From assembly GCA_947594085.1 (NCBI GenBank), contig CANQEB010000099.1, positions 1 through 7,974 on the forward strand: a stretch of DNA of 7,974 nucleotides. The letters run 5' to 3'. Both the position numbers and the translations under genes were made by a program. The notes under the pieces were generated by a model that was not told where the DNA came from, made no database searches, and was given only the letters and a program-made list of their open reading frames with translations. Source of the stretch: an uncultured Lachnospiraceae bacterium. Its GTDB lineage: Bacteria; Bacillota; Clostridia; Lachnospirales; Lachnospiraceae. This document shows, in pieces, positions 1 to 5,423 of this stretch. Positions within the stretch are counted from its first letter, which is position 1; each line of letters begins with the position of its first letter.

Positions 1-689
1 TGCACAACCTCTGCCTCGGCAGCTTCAGCCTGATTAACGCCGGCGTGGACAGCATCGTGAACGGTCAGAGGGAGCCGCGCTACACGCCTTACCATATTCG
101 CCATAGGACCGAGGTGGCCGGGTTTATGACGATCCTGCACGGCGATGACCGCGTCTACAATAATATTTTTGTGCAGCAGTACCCAGTCGAGCATCCGGAG
201 CGCACGGCGGAGGACGCGGACTATGAGCAGGTCGGGACAGCTCCGTTCGACATCTTCCCATCCTATGAAGAGTGGGTCGCGCCCTTTGAGGCGGAGGGTG
301 AGCCGGATATGGGCGCCTTGGGCGTGTACCATTTCGGGCATCTGCCGGCGTGGGTCGACGGCAACGCCTATTTCAACGGCGCTTCCGTGAGCAAGCATGA
401 GAAACATTTCTGCGAGGAGACCGCGCAGAAAGCATACGTACAGCTGACCGAACAGGAGGACGGTTTTTACCTGAGGACGAACATTTATGATCTTCTCGGG
501 GAATTTCTGGACGGCGTCATCTCCACCGACACGCTGGGCTGCGCGTTCGAGCCAGAGCAGCGCTTCGAGAATCCAGACGGCAGTGACATTATCTTTGATC
601 GGGACTATTTTGGCGCTCATCGGGGAGTTGGCACGCTGCCGGGACCGTTTGCCGAGGCGGCTGACCAAAACGGAATAAAGCTATTCTGA
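1..689 (+). CDS. C-terminal part of a beta-helix glycosidase, probably GH120 beta-xylosidase-like (5' truncated)
   Basis: The reading frame is open from the window edge (codons from position 3) to the TGA at 687-689, giving about 228 residues. GTG at 45 is in frame but has no ribosome binding site, and coding-like sequence continues upstream of it, so this is the 3' end of a longer gene. Recognisable stretches are RYTPYHIRHRTEVAGFM, LHGDDRVYNNIFVQ, AFEPEQRFENPDGSDI and a closing DYFGAHRG...LPGPFAEA. From memory these resemble the right-handed parallel beta-helix xylosidases of family GH120, which are about 640 residues long and release xylose from xylo-oligosaccharides. There is no signal peptide to judge, since the N-terminus is missing. 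The catalytic residues of the family may lie upstream of the window, so activity cannot be assessed. Another beta-helix glycosidase family is possible. The gene is separated from the next one by a regulatory intergenic region and is probably unrelated in function. Confidence 0.5.
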   Translation, partial: HNLCLGSFSLINAGVDSIVNGQREPRYTPYHIRHRTEVAGFMTILHGDDRVYNNIFVQQYPVEHPERTAEDADYEQVGTAPFDIFPSYEEWVAPFEAEGEPDMGALGVYHFGHLPAWVDGNAYFNGASVSKHEKHFCEETAQKAYVQLTEQEDGFYLRTNIYDLLGEFLDGVISTDTLGCAFEPEQRFENPDGSDIIFDRDYFGAHRGVGTLPGPFAEAADQNGIKLF

Positions 690-700
690 ATGCGGCAGAC

Positions 701-730
701 CGTAGCACGCAAAGCTGCGATCTTTGATTT
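701..730 (+). terminator. Weak candidate terminator after the glycosidase gene
   Basis: A 6-bp stem (CGTAGC at 701-706 with GCTGCG at 714-719, one G-U pair, 7-nt loop) starts 12 nt after the stop codon and is followed by the T-rich but interrupted stretch ATCTTTGATTT. The stem is short and the T tract imperfect. It is the only hairpin-plus-T arrangement seen between the glycosidase stop and the next promoter. Its 3' end overlaps the degenerate LytTR-type repeat. Confidence 0.5.
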
Positions 731-762
731 CGCAAAAGTCAGGTTTGATTACAGAAACGTCA
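727..762 (+). promoter_or_regulatory. Tandem LytTR-type activator site upstream of the DUF975-CmpB operon
   Basis: A full copy of the element attacagaaacgtca lies at 748-762. A degenerate copy (atttcgcaaaagtca, 11 of 15 matching) lies exactly 21 bp upstream at 727-741. Extended alignment of 740-763 with 4506-4529, in front of the LytTR regulator gene, differs at a single base over 24 positions. LytTR regulators such as AgrA are known to bind direct repeats of about 9 bp on a two-turn spacing. On the complementary strand the core reads GACGTTTCT, with the central GTT typical of such sites. Assignment to the regulator at 4693-5409 is inferred from shared sequence and proximity. Confidence 0.5.
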
Positions 763-770
763 GCCCTGTC

Positions 771-802
771 TTGTCGAAAAAGATAGGAAAATTTAATATA
801 AT
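771..802 (+). promoter_or_regulatory. Promoter of the DUF975-CmpB operon (probably activator-dependent)
   Basis: A perfect -10 box TATAAT lies at 797-802. The best -35 candidate, TTGTCG at 771-776, gives a 20-bp spacer, which is too long for a strong housekeeping promoter. The -10 starts exactly 35 bp after the end of the last LytTR-type repeat, as in the promoter at 4558-4589. Transcription would start near 809, leaving a leader of about 110 nt. The surrounding sequence is very AT-rich, so other -10-like hexamers exist, but this one is the best match and has the conserved spacing. Confidence 0.5.
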
Positions 803-865
803 AAAATATAAATGTGAAGCCGGAACTAAACAAGAGAGAATTAAGCGGTACATAAGCTCGGACGC

Positions 866-889
866 CGCATAATGCGTTATAAATACGCA
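866..889 (+). other. Leader with two mutually exclusive small hairpins
   Basis: In the untranslated leader of the DUF975-CmpB gene, CGCA (866-869) can pair with TGCG (873-876). Alternatively TGCGT (873-877) can pair with ACGCA (885-889). The two share the central TGCG. The second hairpin is followed five bases after its end by a T6 run at 895-901, resembling a weak attenuator. The stems are only 4 and 5 bp, so this may be chance in a short leader. Confidence 0.5.
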
Positions 890-918
890 GTCAAATTTTT
901 TGAAAGAAAGGGAAAAAG

Positions 919-2751
919 ATGTACAGCAGAAGAGAATTGAAACAAAAGGCAAGGCAGGCGCTGAAAAAGCACTATTTTATCTTTGTGCTCATCTGCCTGA
1001 TCGCATGGTTTTTGGGCTCCTCGGGAGGGGGTTCGACCAAACGGGAGAACGCGGCCGACACGTCGGTCCAGACGACGGACAGTGAGCTGGCGGCAAGCGG
1101 CACGACAACTTTGAATACCGGATTTCAGGGAATCCTTGAAGGAAAATCCATGGAGAAGTTCTTTAGCGGGCTGATGGAGGCCGGACTGGAAAAGATCGGA
1201 TCCAGCACGGAGGAATTTGCCGGGACCACCAGAGGCGTCTTTGCCTCCGTGGCAAACGAGATCGCTTCCGGGTCGCTAGTTGAGACGATCGTATCCGGTA
1301 TCGTATCCCTGACAGGGGCAAACAGCATTTTGCTGATGCTCGTCATCCTGCTTGGCTTCGCGCTTTTGCTGTTGGTGTGGTTCTATGTGTCGAACGTTTA
1401 CCGGGCAATTTCCGCGAGAATGTTCCTCGAAGGCCGTACTTACGAGGAGGTTCCGGTTCACCGGTTCCTGTTCTTCTACCGCATCCGCAAATGGACGAAT
1501 GTGGCTTTCATAATGCTGCGCTGCACGATCTATCAGATGTTGTGGATGCTCACGATCGTGGGAGGGGTCATCAAGTCCTACTCCTATCGTCTGGTGCCTT
1601 ACATCGCGGCGGAGAATCCGGGCATCTCCTCGAAGGACGCGATCGCGCTCTCGAGAAAGATGATGGACGGACACAAGTGGGAATGCTTTGTGCTGCATTT
1701 AACCTTTATCGGATGGAATATACTGAACACGTTGACTCTGGGCATCACGGGTAAGCTCTATTCCGATCCTTACCGTCAGGCGACGTTCGCGGAGTACTAT
1801 GCGTATGTGCGCGGACTGGCGAAGCAGAATTCCGTAGAAGGCATCGATATGCTGAACGATACCTACCTGTTCGAGAAGGCTGACCGGATGGATCTTCTGT
1901 ACGCTTACGAGAAGGAGATTGACGCGATCGGAGAGCCGAAGCCGCCGAAGAAGGTGCGCAAAGGGATCGCGGGCTTCATCGCGGATGTGTTCGGCGTGAC
2001 CTTCGTAAACGACAAGACGGAACAAGAATACGACGAATTCATGGCGAGACGGGAGACTTACATGTCCCTGCGCGGCGAGATGTCTGGAAAGGCTTATCCG
2101 GTTCGGCTCGGTCCGCACCAGCCGAAGCAGAAGCAGAAGAAATTCCGTGGAATTTACTGCGAGCGCCATTATTCGATCTGGTCTATGATCATGCTGTTCT
2201 TTATCTTTGCCTTCATCGGCTGGGTGTGGGAGGTAAGCCTGCATCTGGTCTCCGACGGAGAATTTGTCAACCGCGGCGTCCTGCACGGCCCGTGGCTGCC
2301 GATCTACGGGACGGGCGGCGTGCTGATCCTTGTCGTGCTGAACAAGTTGCGCAGCAAGCCGATCGCGGAGTTCTGCGCGACCATTGTACTGTGCGGCTGT
2401 GTGGAATACTTTACCGCGTGGTATCTTGAGGCGACCCACGGCGGACAGAAATGGTGGGATTACAGCGGATATTTCTTGAATCTGCACGGAAGGATCTGCG
2501 CGGAAGGACTGTTGGTGTTCGGCCTTGGCGGAATGGCGATCGTCTATGTAGCGGCGCCGTTTTTGGATAATTTCCTGAGAAGGATAAAGATGCAGATCAT
2601 CATTCCGCTCTGCGTGGTGCTGCTGGCGGTATACTGCGGCGACCAGATCTATTCCGGCAAGCATCCGAACACCGGAAAGGGAATCACGGACTATGCGGCG
2701 CAGCTTCCGGATCCGTCGGGATCTTCCGCTTGGACGAGACGAACGCTTTGA
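919..2751 (+). CDS. DUF975 / CmpB-type two-domain integral membrane protein
   Basis: This 610-residue membrane protein has two recognisable halves. The N-terminal half (about residues 1-300) matches the DUF975 family: a basic start MYSRRELKQKARQALK, a first membrane helix at about 20-36, a long Ser/Thr/Gly-rich segment to about 135, then helices near 137-157, 195-215 and 258-280. It includes the family-type motif SSKDAIALSRKMMDGHKW followed by FIGW and SDPYRQATFAEYY. A charged cytoplasmic linker covers about 300-415. The C-terminal half (about 418-590) resembles the CmpB-like 'putative ABC transporter type IV' family, with FAFIGWVWEV, NRGVLHGPWLPIYG and LHGRICAEGLLVFG and about five helices. 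No ATPase is encoded nearby, so the transporter label is not supported here. No reaction is known for either domain. The ATG at 919 follows a weak purine-rich site (gaaaggga). It is the first gene after the LytTR-type promoter and probably co-transcribed with the two genes downstream. Confidence 0.5.
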   Translation: MYSRRELKQKARQALKKHYFIFVLICLIAWFLGSSGGGSTKRENAADTSVQTTDSELAASGTTTLNTGFQGILEGKSMEKFFSGLMEAGLEKIGSSTEEFAGTTRGVFASVANEIASGSLVETIVSGIVSLTGANSILLMLVILLGFALLLLVWFYVSNVYRAISARMFLEGRTYEEVPVHRFLFFYRIRKWTNVAFIMLRCTIYQMLWMLTIVGGVIKSYSYRLVPYIAAENPGISSKDAIALSRKMMDGHKWECFVLHLTFIGWNILNTLTLGITGKLYSDPYRQATFAEYYAYVRGLAKQNSVEGIDMLNDTYLFEKADRMDLLYAYEKEIDAIGEPKPPKKVRKGIAGFIADVFGVTFVNDKTEQEYDEFMARRETYMSLRGEMSGKAYPVRLGPHQPKQKQKKFRGIYCERHYSIWSMIMLFFIFAFIGWVWEVSLHLVSDGEFVNRGVLHGPWLPIYGTGGVLILVVLNKLRSKPIAEFCATIVLCGCVEYFTAWYLEATHGGQKWWDYSGYFLNLHGRICAEGLLVFGLGGMAIVYVAAPFLDNFLRRIKMQIIIPLCVVLLAVYCGDQIYSGKHPNTGKGITDYAAQLPDPSGSSAWTRRTL

Positions 2752-2807
2752 TGATGACGCAATGTCCGGGCGAGGCTTTGTGCGGCTGAGCCCGCATTAC
2801 GTGGCAT
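2751..2807 (+). repeat. Long imperfect inverted repeat between the membrane-protein and AIM24 genes
   Basis: The left arm at 2751-2771 (ATG, ACG, AATG and CGGGC blocks) is complementary, with small bulges, to the right arm at 2790-2807 (GCCCG, CATT, CGT, CAT). About 18 bases form the loop. There is no T tract, so it does not look like a terminator. It starts at the stop codon of the upstream gene and could act as an intercistronic RNA stem affecting relative expression or stability. Confidence 0.5.
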
Positions 2808-2837
2808 AAATCAAATAAAGAAAAGGAGGAATTGATT

Positions 2838-3521
2838 ATGAAATATCAGATTGAAGGGGGCACTCTGCCGGTCGTGATCTGCGAGCTTGAGGCGGGAGAG
2901 AAGATGACTACAGAGGGAGGCGCCATGTCATGGATGTCTCCAAACATGAGCATGGAGACGACGACGAACGGCGGCATCGGGAAGGCGTTCGGGAGAGCCT
3001 TTGCCGGTGAGAAAATGTTCCAGAATATCTATACCGCGGAGGGCGGGCCGGGTATGATCGCCTTTGCTTCGTCTTTCCCGGGCTCCATCGTACCCTTTGA
3101 GATTGCTCCGGGGCGCGAGATGATCTTTCAAAAGAGCTCATACCTTGCGGGCGAAATTGGTGTGACGCTGTCTGTACATTTTCGCAAGAAAATTTCCACC
3201 GGCTTGTTCGGCGGCGAGGGTTTCATCATGCAGAAGACATCCGGAACGGGGATCGTGTTTGCTGAGTTCGACGGCCATGTCGTGGAGTACGAGCTCAAGG
3301 ATGGAGAGCAGATCCAGATCGACACCGGACATCTTGCGGCTATGACCGCGACTTGCAGTCTTGATATCAAGACGGTGGCGGGTATGAAGAACAAGCTCTT
3401 CGGCGGTGAGGGATTCTTCAACACCGTGGTCACGGGGCCGGGGCACATCTGGCTGCAGACGCTTCCGTTGTCCAATGTGGCTGGTGTCCTGAGACCTTAT
3501 TTCCCGGCTTCAAATAGCTAA
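2838..3521 (+). CDS. AIM24 / TIGR00266 family protein
   Basis: This 227-residue protein starts at ATG 2838, seven bases after a perfect AAGGAGGA site (2823-2830). The in-frame TTG at 2832 is too close to that site to be the start. It matches the AIM24 (DUF124) family in length and motifs: the opening MKYQIEGGTLPVV, EGGAMSWM near residue 26, and two similar glycine-rich units, GLFGGEGF at about 122-129 and KLFGGEGF at about 186-193. The repeat fits the internal duplication of this beta-rich fold. No signal peptide or membrane helix is seen, so it is probably cytoplasmic. The bacterial function is unknown; the name comes from a yeast mitochondrial protein affecting inner-membrane organisation. 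Its place directly behind a polytopic membrane protein fits a membrane-associated role, which is inference only. It lies 86 nt after the upstream gene with no convincing terminator between them. Confidence 0.5.
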   Translation: MKYQIEGGTLPVVICELEAGEKMTTEGGAMSWMSPNMSMETTTNGGIGKAFGRAFAGEKMFQNIYTAEGGPGMIAFASSFPGSIVPFEIAPGREMIFQKSSYLAGEIGVTLSVHFRKKISTGLFGGEGFIMQKTSGTGIVFAEFDGHVVEYELKDGEQIQIDTGHLAAMTATCSLDIKTVAGMKNKLFGGEGFFNTVVTGPGHIWLQTLPLSNVAGVLRPYFPASNS

Positions 3522-3566
3522 TTCTTGCTCTTGCGTGTATATACAGAAGTCGGAGGAAGAAGACGG

Positions 3567-4433
3567 ATGCTACTGGAATCCTTAGCGGAATGTTATCCGC
3601 AGCTGTATTTGAAACCTGGAGAAGACATGGAGAGTGCCTACCGCGAGGCCGTCGGGAAGGGAAAGAGGCCGGATGATACTTCACTTTCTCTGTTCTTAGG
3701 AAGCGATAAGGATACTCTGACGACAGAGCAGACGCCGGTCGGCCCGGTGAATGTCCTGTATCTATATCACAGAGAGGATTTCGAGAATGCACTTCGGCTG
3801 TTAGCGTATCGCTGCCGGCCTGAGATGATCCCAGCCACGACCGGGGCGATGACGCTTGACGGGCTTGCGAATTGGCAGAAAATCAACACGCATATGGCGG
3901 AGTACCTGGCGGCCGGGCATACGGACAGGGCTGAGGAATGGAAGCGCTTTACTGCCGATAAGAAAAATTATCGGGATGTCCTGATCATTTTGAGTGACGG
4001 GCCGTACAGCAACATTTCCGCTGAACAGGCAGGCATACCGGGGGAGGATTGGCTGGAAATCTCGCGGAAGATTCGACTGTATCATGAGTGCACTCATGTG
4101 ATCTGCCGGAGGCTGTTTCCGCAGCAGAAGGAAGCAGTCTGGGATGAGATTATCGCGGATGCGATCGGAATCCGAAAGACGCTGGGTTGTTATGATACAA
4201 AGCTTGCGGCGATGTTTCTGGGTGTCTCGAGAGAGGGATACACAGGAGGCAGGCTGGAGAATTATGTCCCAAAGGAGAAGACGGACTTGCTCTCACAGCT
4301 TGCGGCGGATATCTTTTGTCTGATGGAAAAGATCGAGCAGAAATCGCGCGAGAAGCAGGAGATGGACGCCTGGGATTTTTTGATGTATCTTCAGGGAAAA
4401 CAGAAAGCTTGGGGCCAGAGTCTGATTCTGTAA
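3567..4433 (+). CDS. Uncharacterised HExxH-motif protein, putative zinc metallopeptidase-like
   Basis: I do not recognise a named family for this 288-residue protein. ATG 3567 is chosen because GGAGG at 3552-3556 lies about ten bases upstream; the open frame extends back to a TTG at 3525 that has no such site. The notable region is YHECTHVICRRLFP. H173-E174-x-x-H177 is a classic zinc-binding HExxH motif, and WDEIIADAIG places E194-x-x-A-D198 seventeen residues later. An ExxAD-type third-ligand motif after HExxH is familiar from M48-like and other gluzincin-type peptidases. The protein is hydrophilic with no signal peptide or membrane helix, so it is probably cytoplasmic. The N-terminal 150 residues show no motif I can place. 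It begins 45 nt after the AIM24 gene and is probably in the same operon. Proteolytic activity is inferred from the motif alone; the fold could also be a non-catalytic relative. Confidence 0.5.
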   Translation: MLLESLAECYPQLYLKPGEDMESAYREAVGKGKRPDDTSLSLFLGSDKDTLTTEQTPVGPVNVLYLYHREDFENALRLLAYRCRPEMIPATTGAMTLDGLANWQKINTHMAEYLAAGHTDRAEEWKRFTADKKNYRDVLIILSDGPYSNISAEQAGIPGEDWLEISRKIRLYHECTHVICRRLFPQQKEAVWDEIIADAIGIRKTLGCYDTKLAAMFLGVSREGYTGGRLENYVPKEKTDLLSQLAADIFCLMEKIEQKSREKQEMDAWDFLMYLQGKQKAWGQSLIL

Positions 4434-4463
4434 AAACATCTGATCAGTAATTTTTGGAAAAAT

Positions 4464-4490
4464 GGGGCTGTCGCGTGGTGCGGCGGCCCT
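4464..4490 (+). terminator. GC-rich hairpin after the HExxH gene, incomplete as a + strand terminator
   Basis: GGGGCTGTCGC (4464-4474) pairs along its full 11 bases with GCGGCGGCCCT (4480-4490), allowing G-U pairs, around a 5-nt loop. TAATTT (4448-4453) and AAATTA (4491-4496) can add an outer stem. The expected T tract is absent on the + strand, where the first LytTR-type repeat begins at once. Read on the - strand the hairpin is followed by ATTTTT, so it looks better as a terminator in that direction, but no - strand gene is seen here. It probably reduces read-through from the upstream operon. Confidence 0.5.
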
Positions 4491-4492
4491 AA

Positions 4493-4549
4493 ATTACGGA
4501 AACGTCAGATTTGATTACAGAAACGTCAGGTTTCATTACAGAAACGTCA
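4493..4549 (+). promoter_or_regulatory. Triple 21-bp-period direct repeat, LytTR-type operator of the regulator operon
   Basis: Three copies of the 15-bp element lie at 4493-4507 (attacggaaacgtca, one mismatch), 4514-4528 and 4535-4549 (both exact), with starts exactly 21 bp apart. A 21-bp period puts all copies on the same face of the helix, as expected for LytTR-domain dimers bound in tandem. The same element precedes the operon at 919. The location directly upstream of a LytTR regulator gene suggests autoregulation, which is inference. Confidence 0.5.
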
Positions 4550-4557
4550 ATAGAGCT

Positions 4558-4589
4558 GTGTCAAAAAGGGCCCGAAAATATGTTATAGT
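4558..4589 (+). promoter_or_regulatory. Activator-dependent promoter of the LytTR two-component operon
   Basis: An extended -10 (TG at 4581-4582, TATAGT at 4584-4589) begins exactly 35 bp after the end of the third repeat. The -35 candidate GTGTCA (4558-4563) is poor, with a 20-bp spacer. The segment aligns without gaps to the promoter at 771-802: TGTC is 10 bp and GAAAAT is 25 bp after the last repeat in both. Transcription would start near 4596, leaving a leader of about 97 nt. Confidence 0.5.
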
Positions 4590-4634
4590 AAATATTAAAA
4601 TTAAAGATAGAATATAGAATACTGCATAAAAATG

Positions 4635-4643
4635 TGCTATACT
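4635..4643 (+). promoter_or_regulatory. Possible second extended -10 promoter closer to the regulator gene
   Basis: TGCTATACT (TG at 4635-4636, -10 TATACT at 4638-4643) is a good extended -10 element. No recognisable -35 lies 17 bp upstream, which extended -10 promoters can tolerate. It would start transcripts near 4650, at the dyad described next, and could provide basal expression of the two-component genes independent of the tandem repeats. Confidence 0.5.
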
Positions 4644-4650
4644 ATTGTGG

Positions 4651-4667
4651 GACAATGGAACATTGTC
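4651..4667 (+). promoter_or_regulatory. Perfect 17-bp dyad at the possible second transcription start
   Basis: GACAATG (4651-4657) and CATTGTC (4661-4667) are perfect inverted repeats around GAA. The dyad starts eight bases after the TATACT box, so it overlaps or directly follows the predicted start point. It could be a repressor operator, or a 5' RNA hairpin in the leader, ending 25 nt before the start codon. The sequence does not tell which. Confidence 0.5.
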
Positions 4668-4692
4668 ATCTGTGCGTGGGGGGGAAAATATT

Positions 4693-5409
4693 ATGCGGAT
4701 CGCAGTATGTGACGATGACCCGAGAGAACAGGAGCAAATTGAAAAGGCATTGCAAGGCTGGGATCCGACGCGGAACACGGAGAAATTTCTGGATGGCAAA
4801 TCTCTGCTTGTGGCTGCGAAACGGACACCTCATTTTGACGTTGCGTTCCTGGATATTTACATGCCCGGTGAGAATGGGATTGATGTGGCGAAGGCGCTGC
4901 AGGAAATATCACCCAACACGGGGATTGCGTTTGTCACTACCAGCACAGAGCATGCAGTGGATGCGTTTTCTATGCACGCGCTCCACTATCTGGTAAAGCC
5001 GGTGACGACGGAGGGTGTGGTGGAGGTGTTCCGGCGGCTGACCGAGCTGCGCTCCAATCGCAGGGATACTATCGTGTTCACAGTGGGATCGGAGAGATAC
5101 ATGGTGTTCATGGACCAGATCTGTCTTCTTGAAAACGACAATCACGCGGTGAATGTCTCGCTGTCAGACGGACGGAGGCTGAAGGTCTGGATGTCCTTCA
5201 GCGAGCTTGAGCAAAGGCTGGATGGAAGCTTCCTGCGAATCAATAGAGGAATTATCGTAAATATGGATCAGATTGCTCAGATGGGTACGGATATCTGTAC
5301 GCTTCAGGACGGGAGCAGACTGCCAATTGCCGTGCGGCACAGCGCTGCAATCCGGGCGACCTACGATAACTATGTGTTCGACCGACTTTCCCGTCGGAAA
5401 GGATTTTAG
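4693..5409 (+). CDS. LytTR-family response regulator
   Basis: This 238-residue regulator has a receiver domain (about 1-118) followed by a LytTR DNA-binding domain (about 126-230). Receiver residues are visible: the acidic cluster D7-D8-D9 (VCDDDP), phospho-acceptor D54 in FLDIYMPG, T82/T83 in FVTTST, and K102 in YLVKP. The LytTR part shows LENDNHAVNVSLSDGRRL and FLRINRGIIVNMDQI, typical of the AgrA/LytR-type beta fold. Length is normal for the family. ATG 4693 is chosen because the run of G residues at about 4678-4684 serves as a ribosome binding site and MRIAVCDDD is the standard receiver start; the frame is open further back to 4645 without support. It is followed after 14 nt by the kinase gene. 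Its likely targets are the 21-bp-spaced repeats at 4493-4549 and 727-762. Confidence 0.5.
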   Translation: MRIAVCDDDPREQEQIEKALQGWDPTRNTEKFLDGKSLLVAAKRTPHFDVAFLDIYMPGENGIDVAKALQEISPNTGIAFVTTSTEHAVDAFSMHALHYLVKPVTTEGVVEVFRRLTELRSNRRDTIVFTVGSERYMVFMDQICLLENDNHAVNVSLSDGRRLKVWMSFSELEQRLDGSFLRINRGIIVNMDQIAQMGTDICTLQDGSRLPIAVRHSAAIRATYDNYVFDRLSRRKGF

Positions 5410-5423
5410 AGGAGGACTCGATC

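Noticed and set aside
690..872. Short + strand open frame directly after the glycosidase stop
   Set aside because: It has no ribosome binding site, runs through the LytTR-type repeats and the promoter, and its translation shows no recognisable feature.
1699..2664. Long open frame on the - strand opposite the DUF975-CmpB gene (321 codons)
   Set aside because: It is rich in His, Arg, Gln and Asp with no recognisable domain, lies wholly opposite a well-supported membrane protein, and reflects codon bias of the + strand gene.
4493..4549. CRISPR-like reading of the regularly spaced repeats
   Set aside because: The repeats are 15 bp with 6-bp gaps, far too short for a CRISPR array, and they sit at a fixed distance from a promoter.
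4634..4996. Possible small Cys-containing peptide starting near 4634 or 4658, considered as a pheromone precursor for the kinase
   Set aside because: It continues out of frame into the response regulator gene, has no ribosome binding site of its own at proper spacing, and lacks AgrD-like features; no AgrB-like protein is present.
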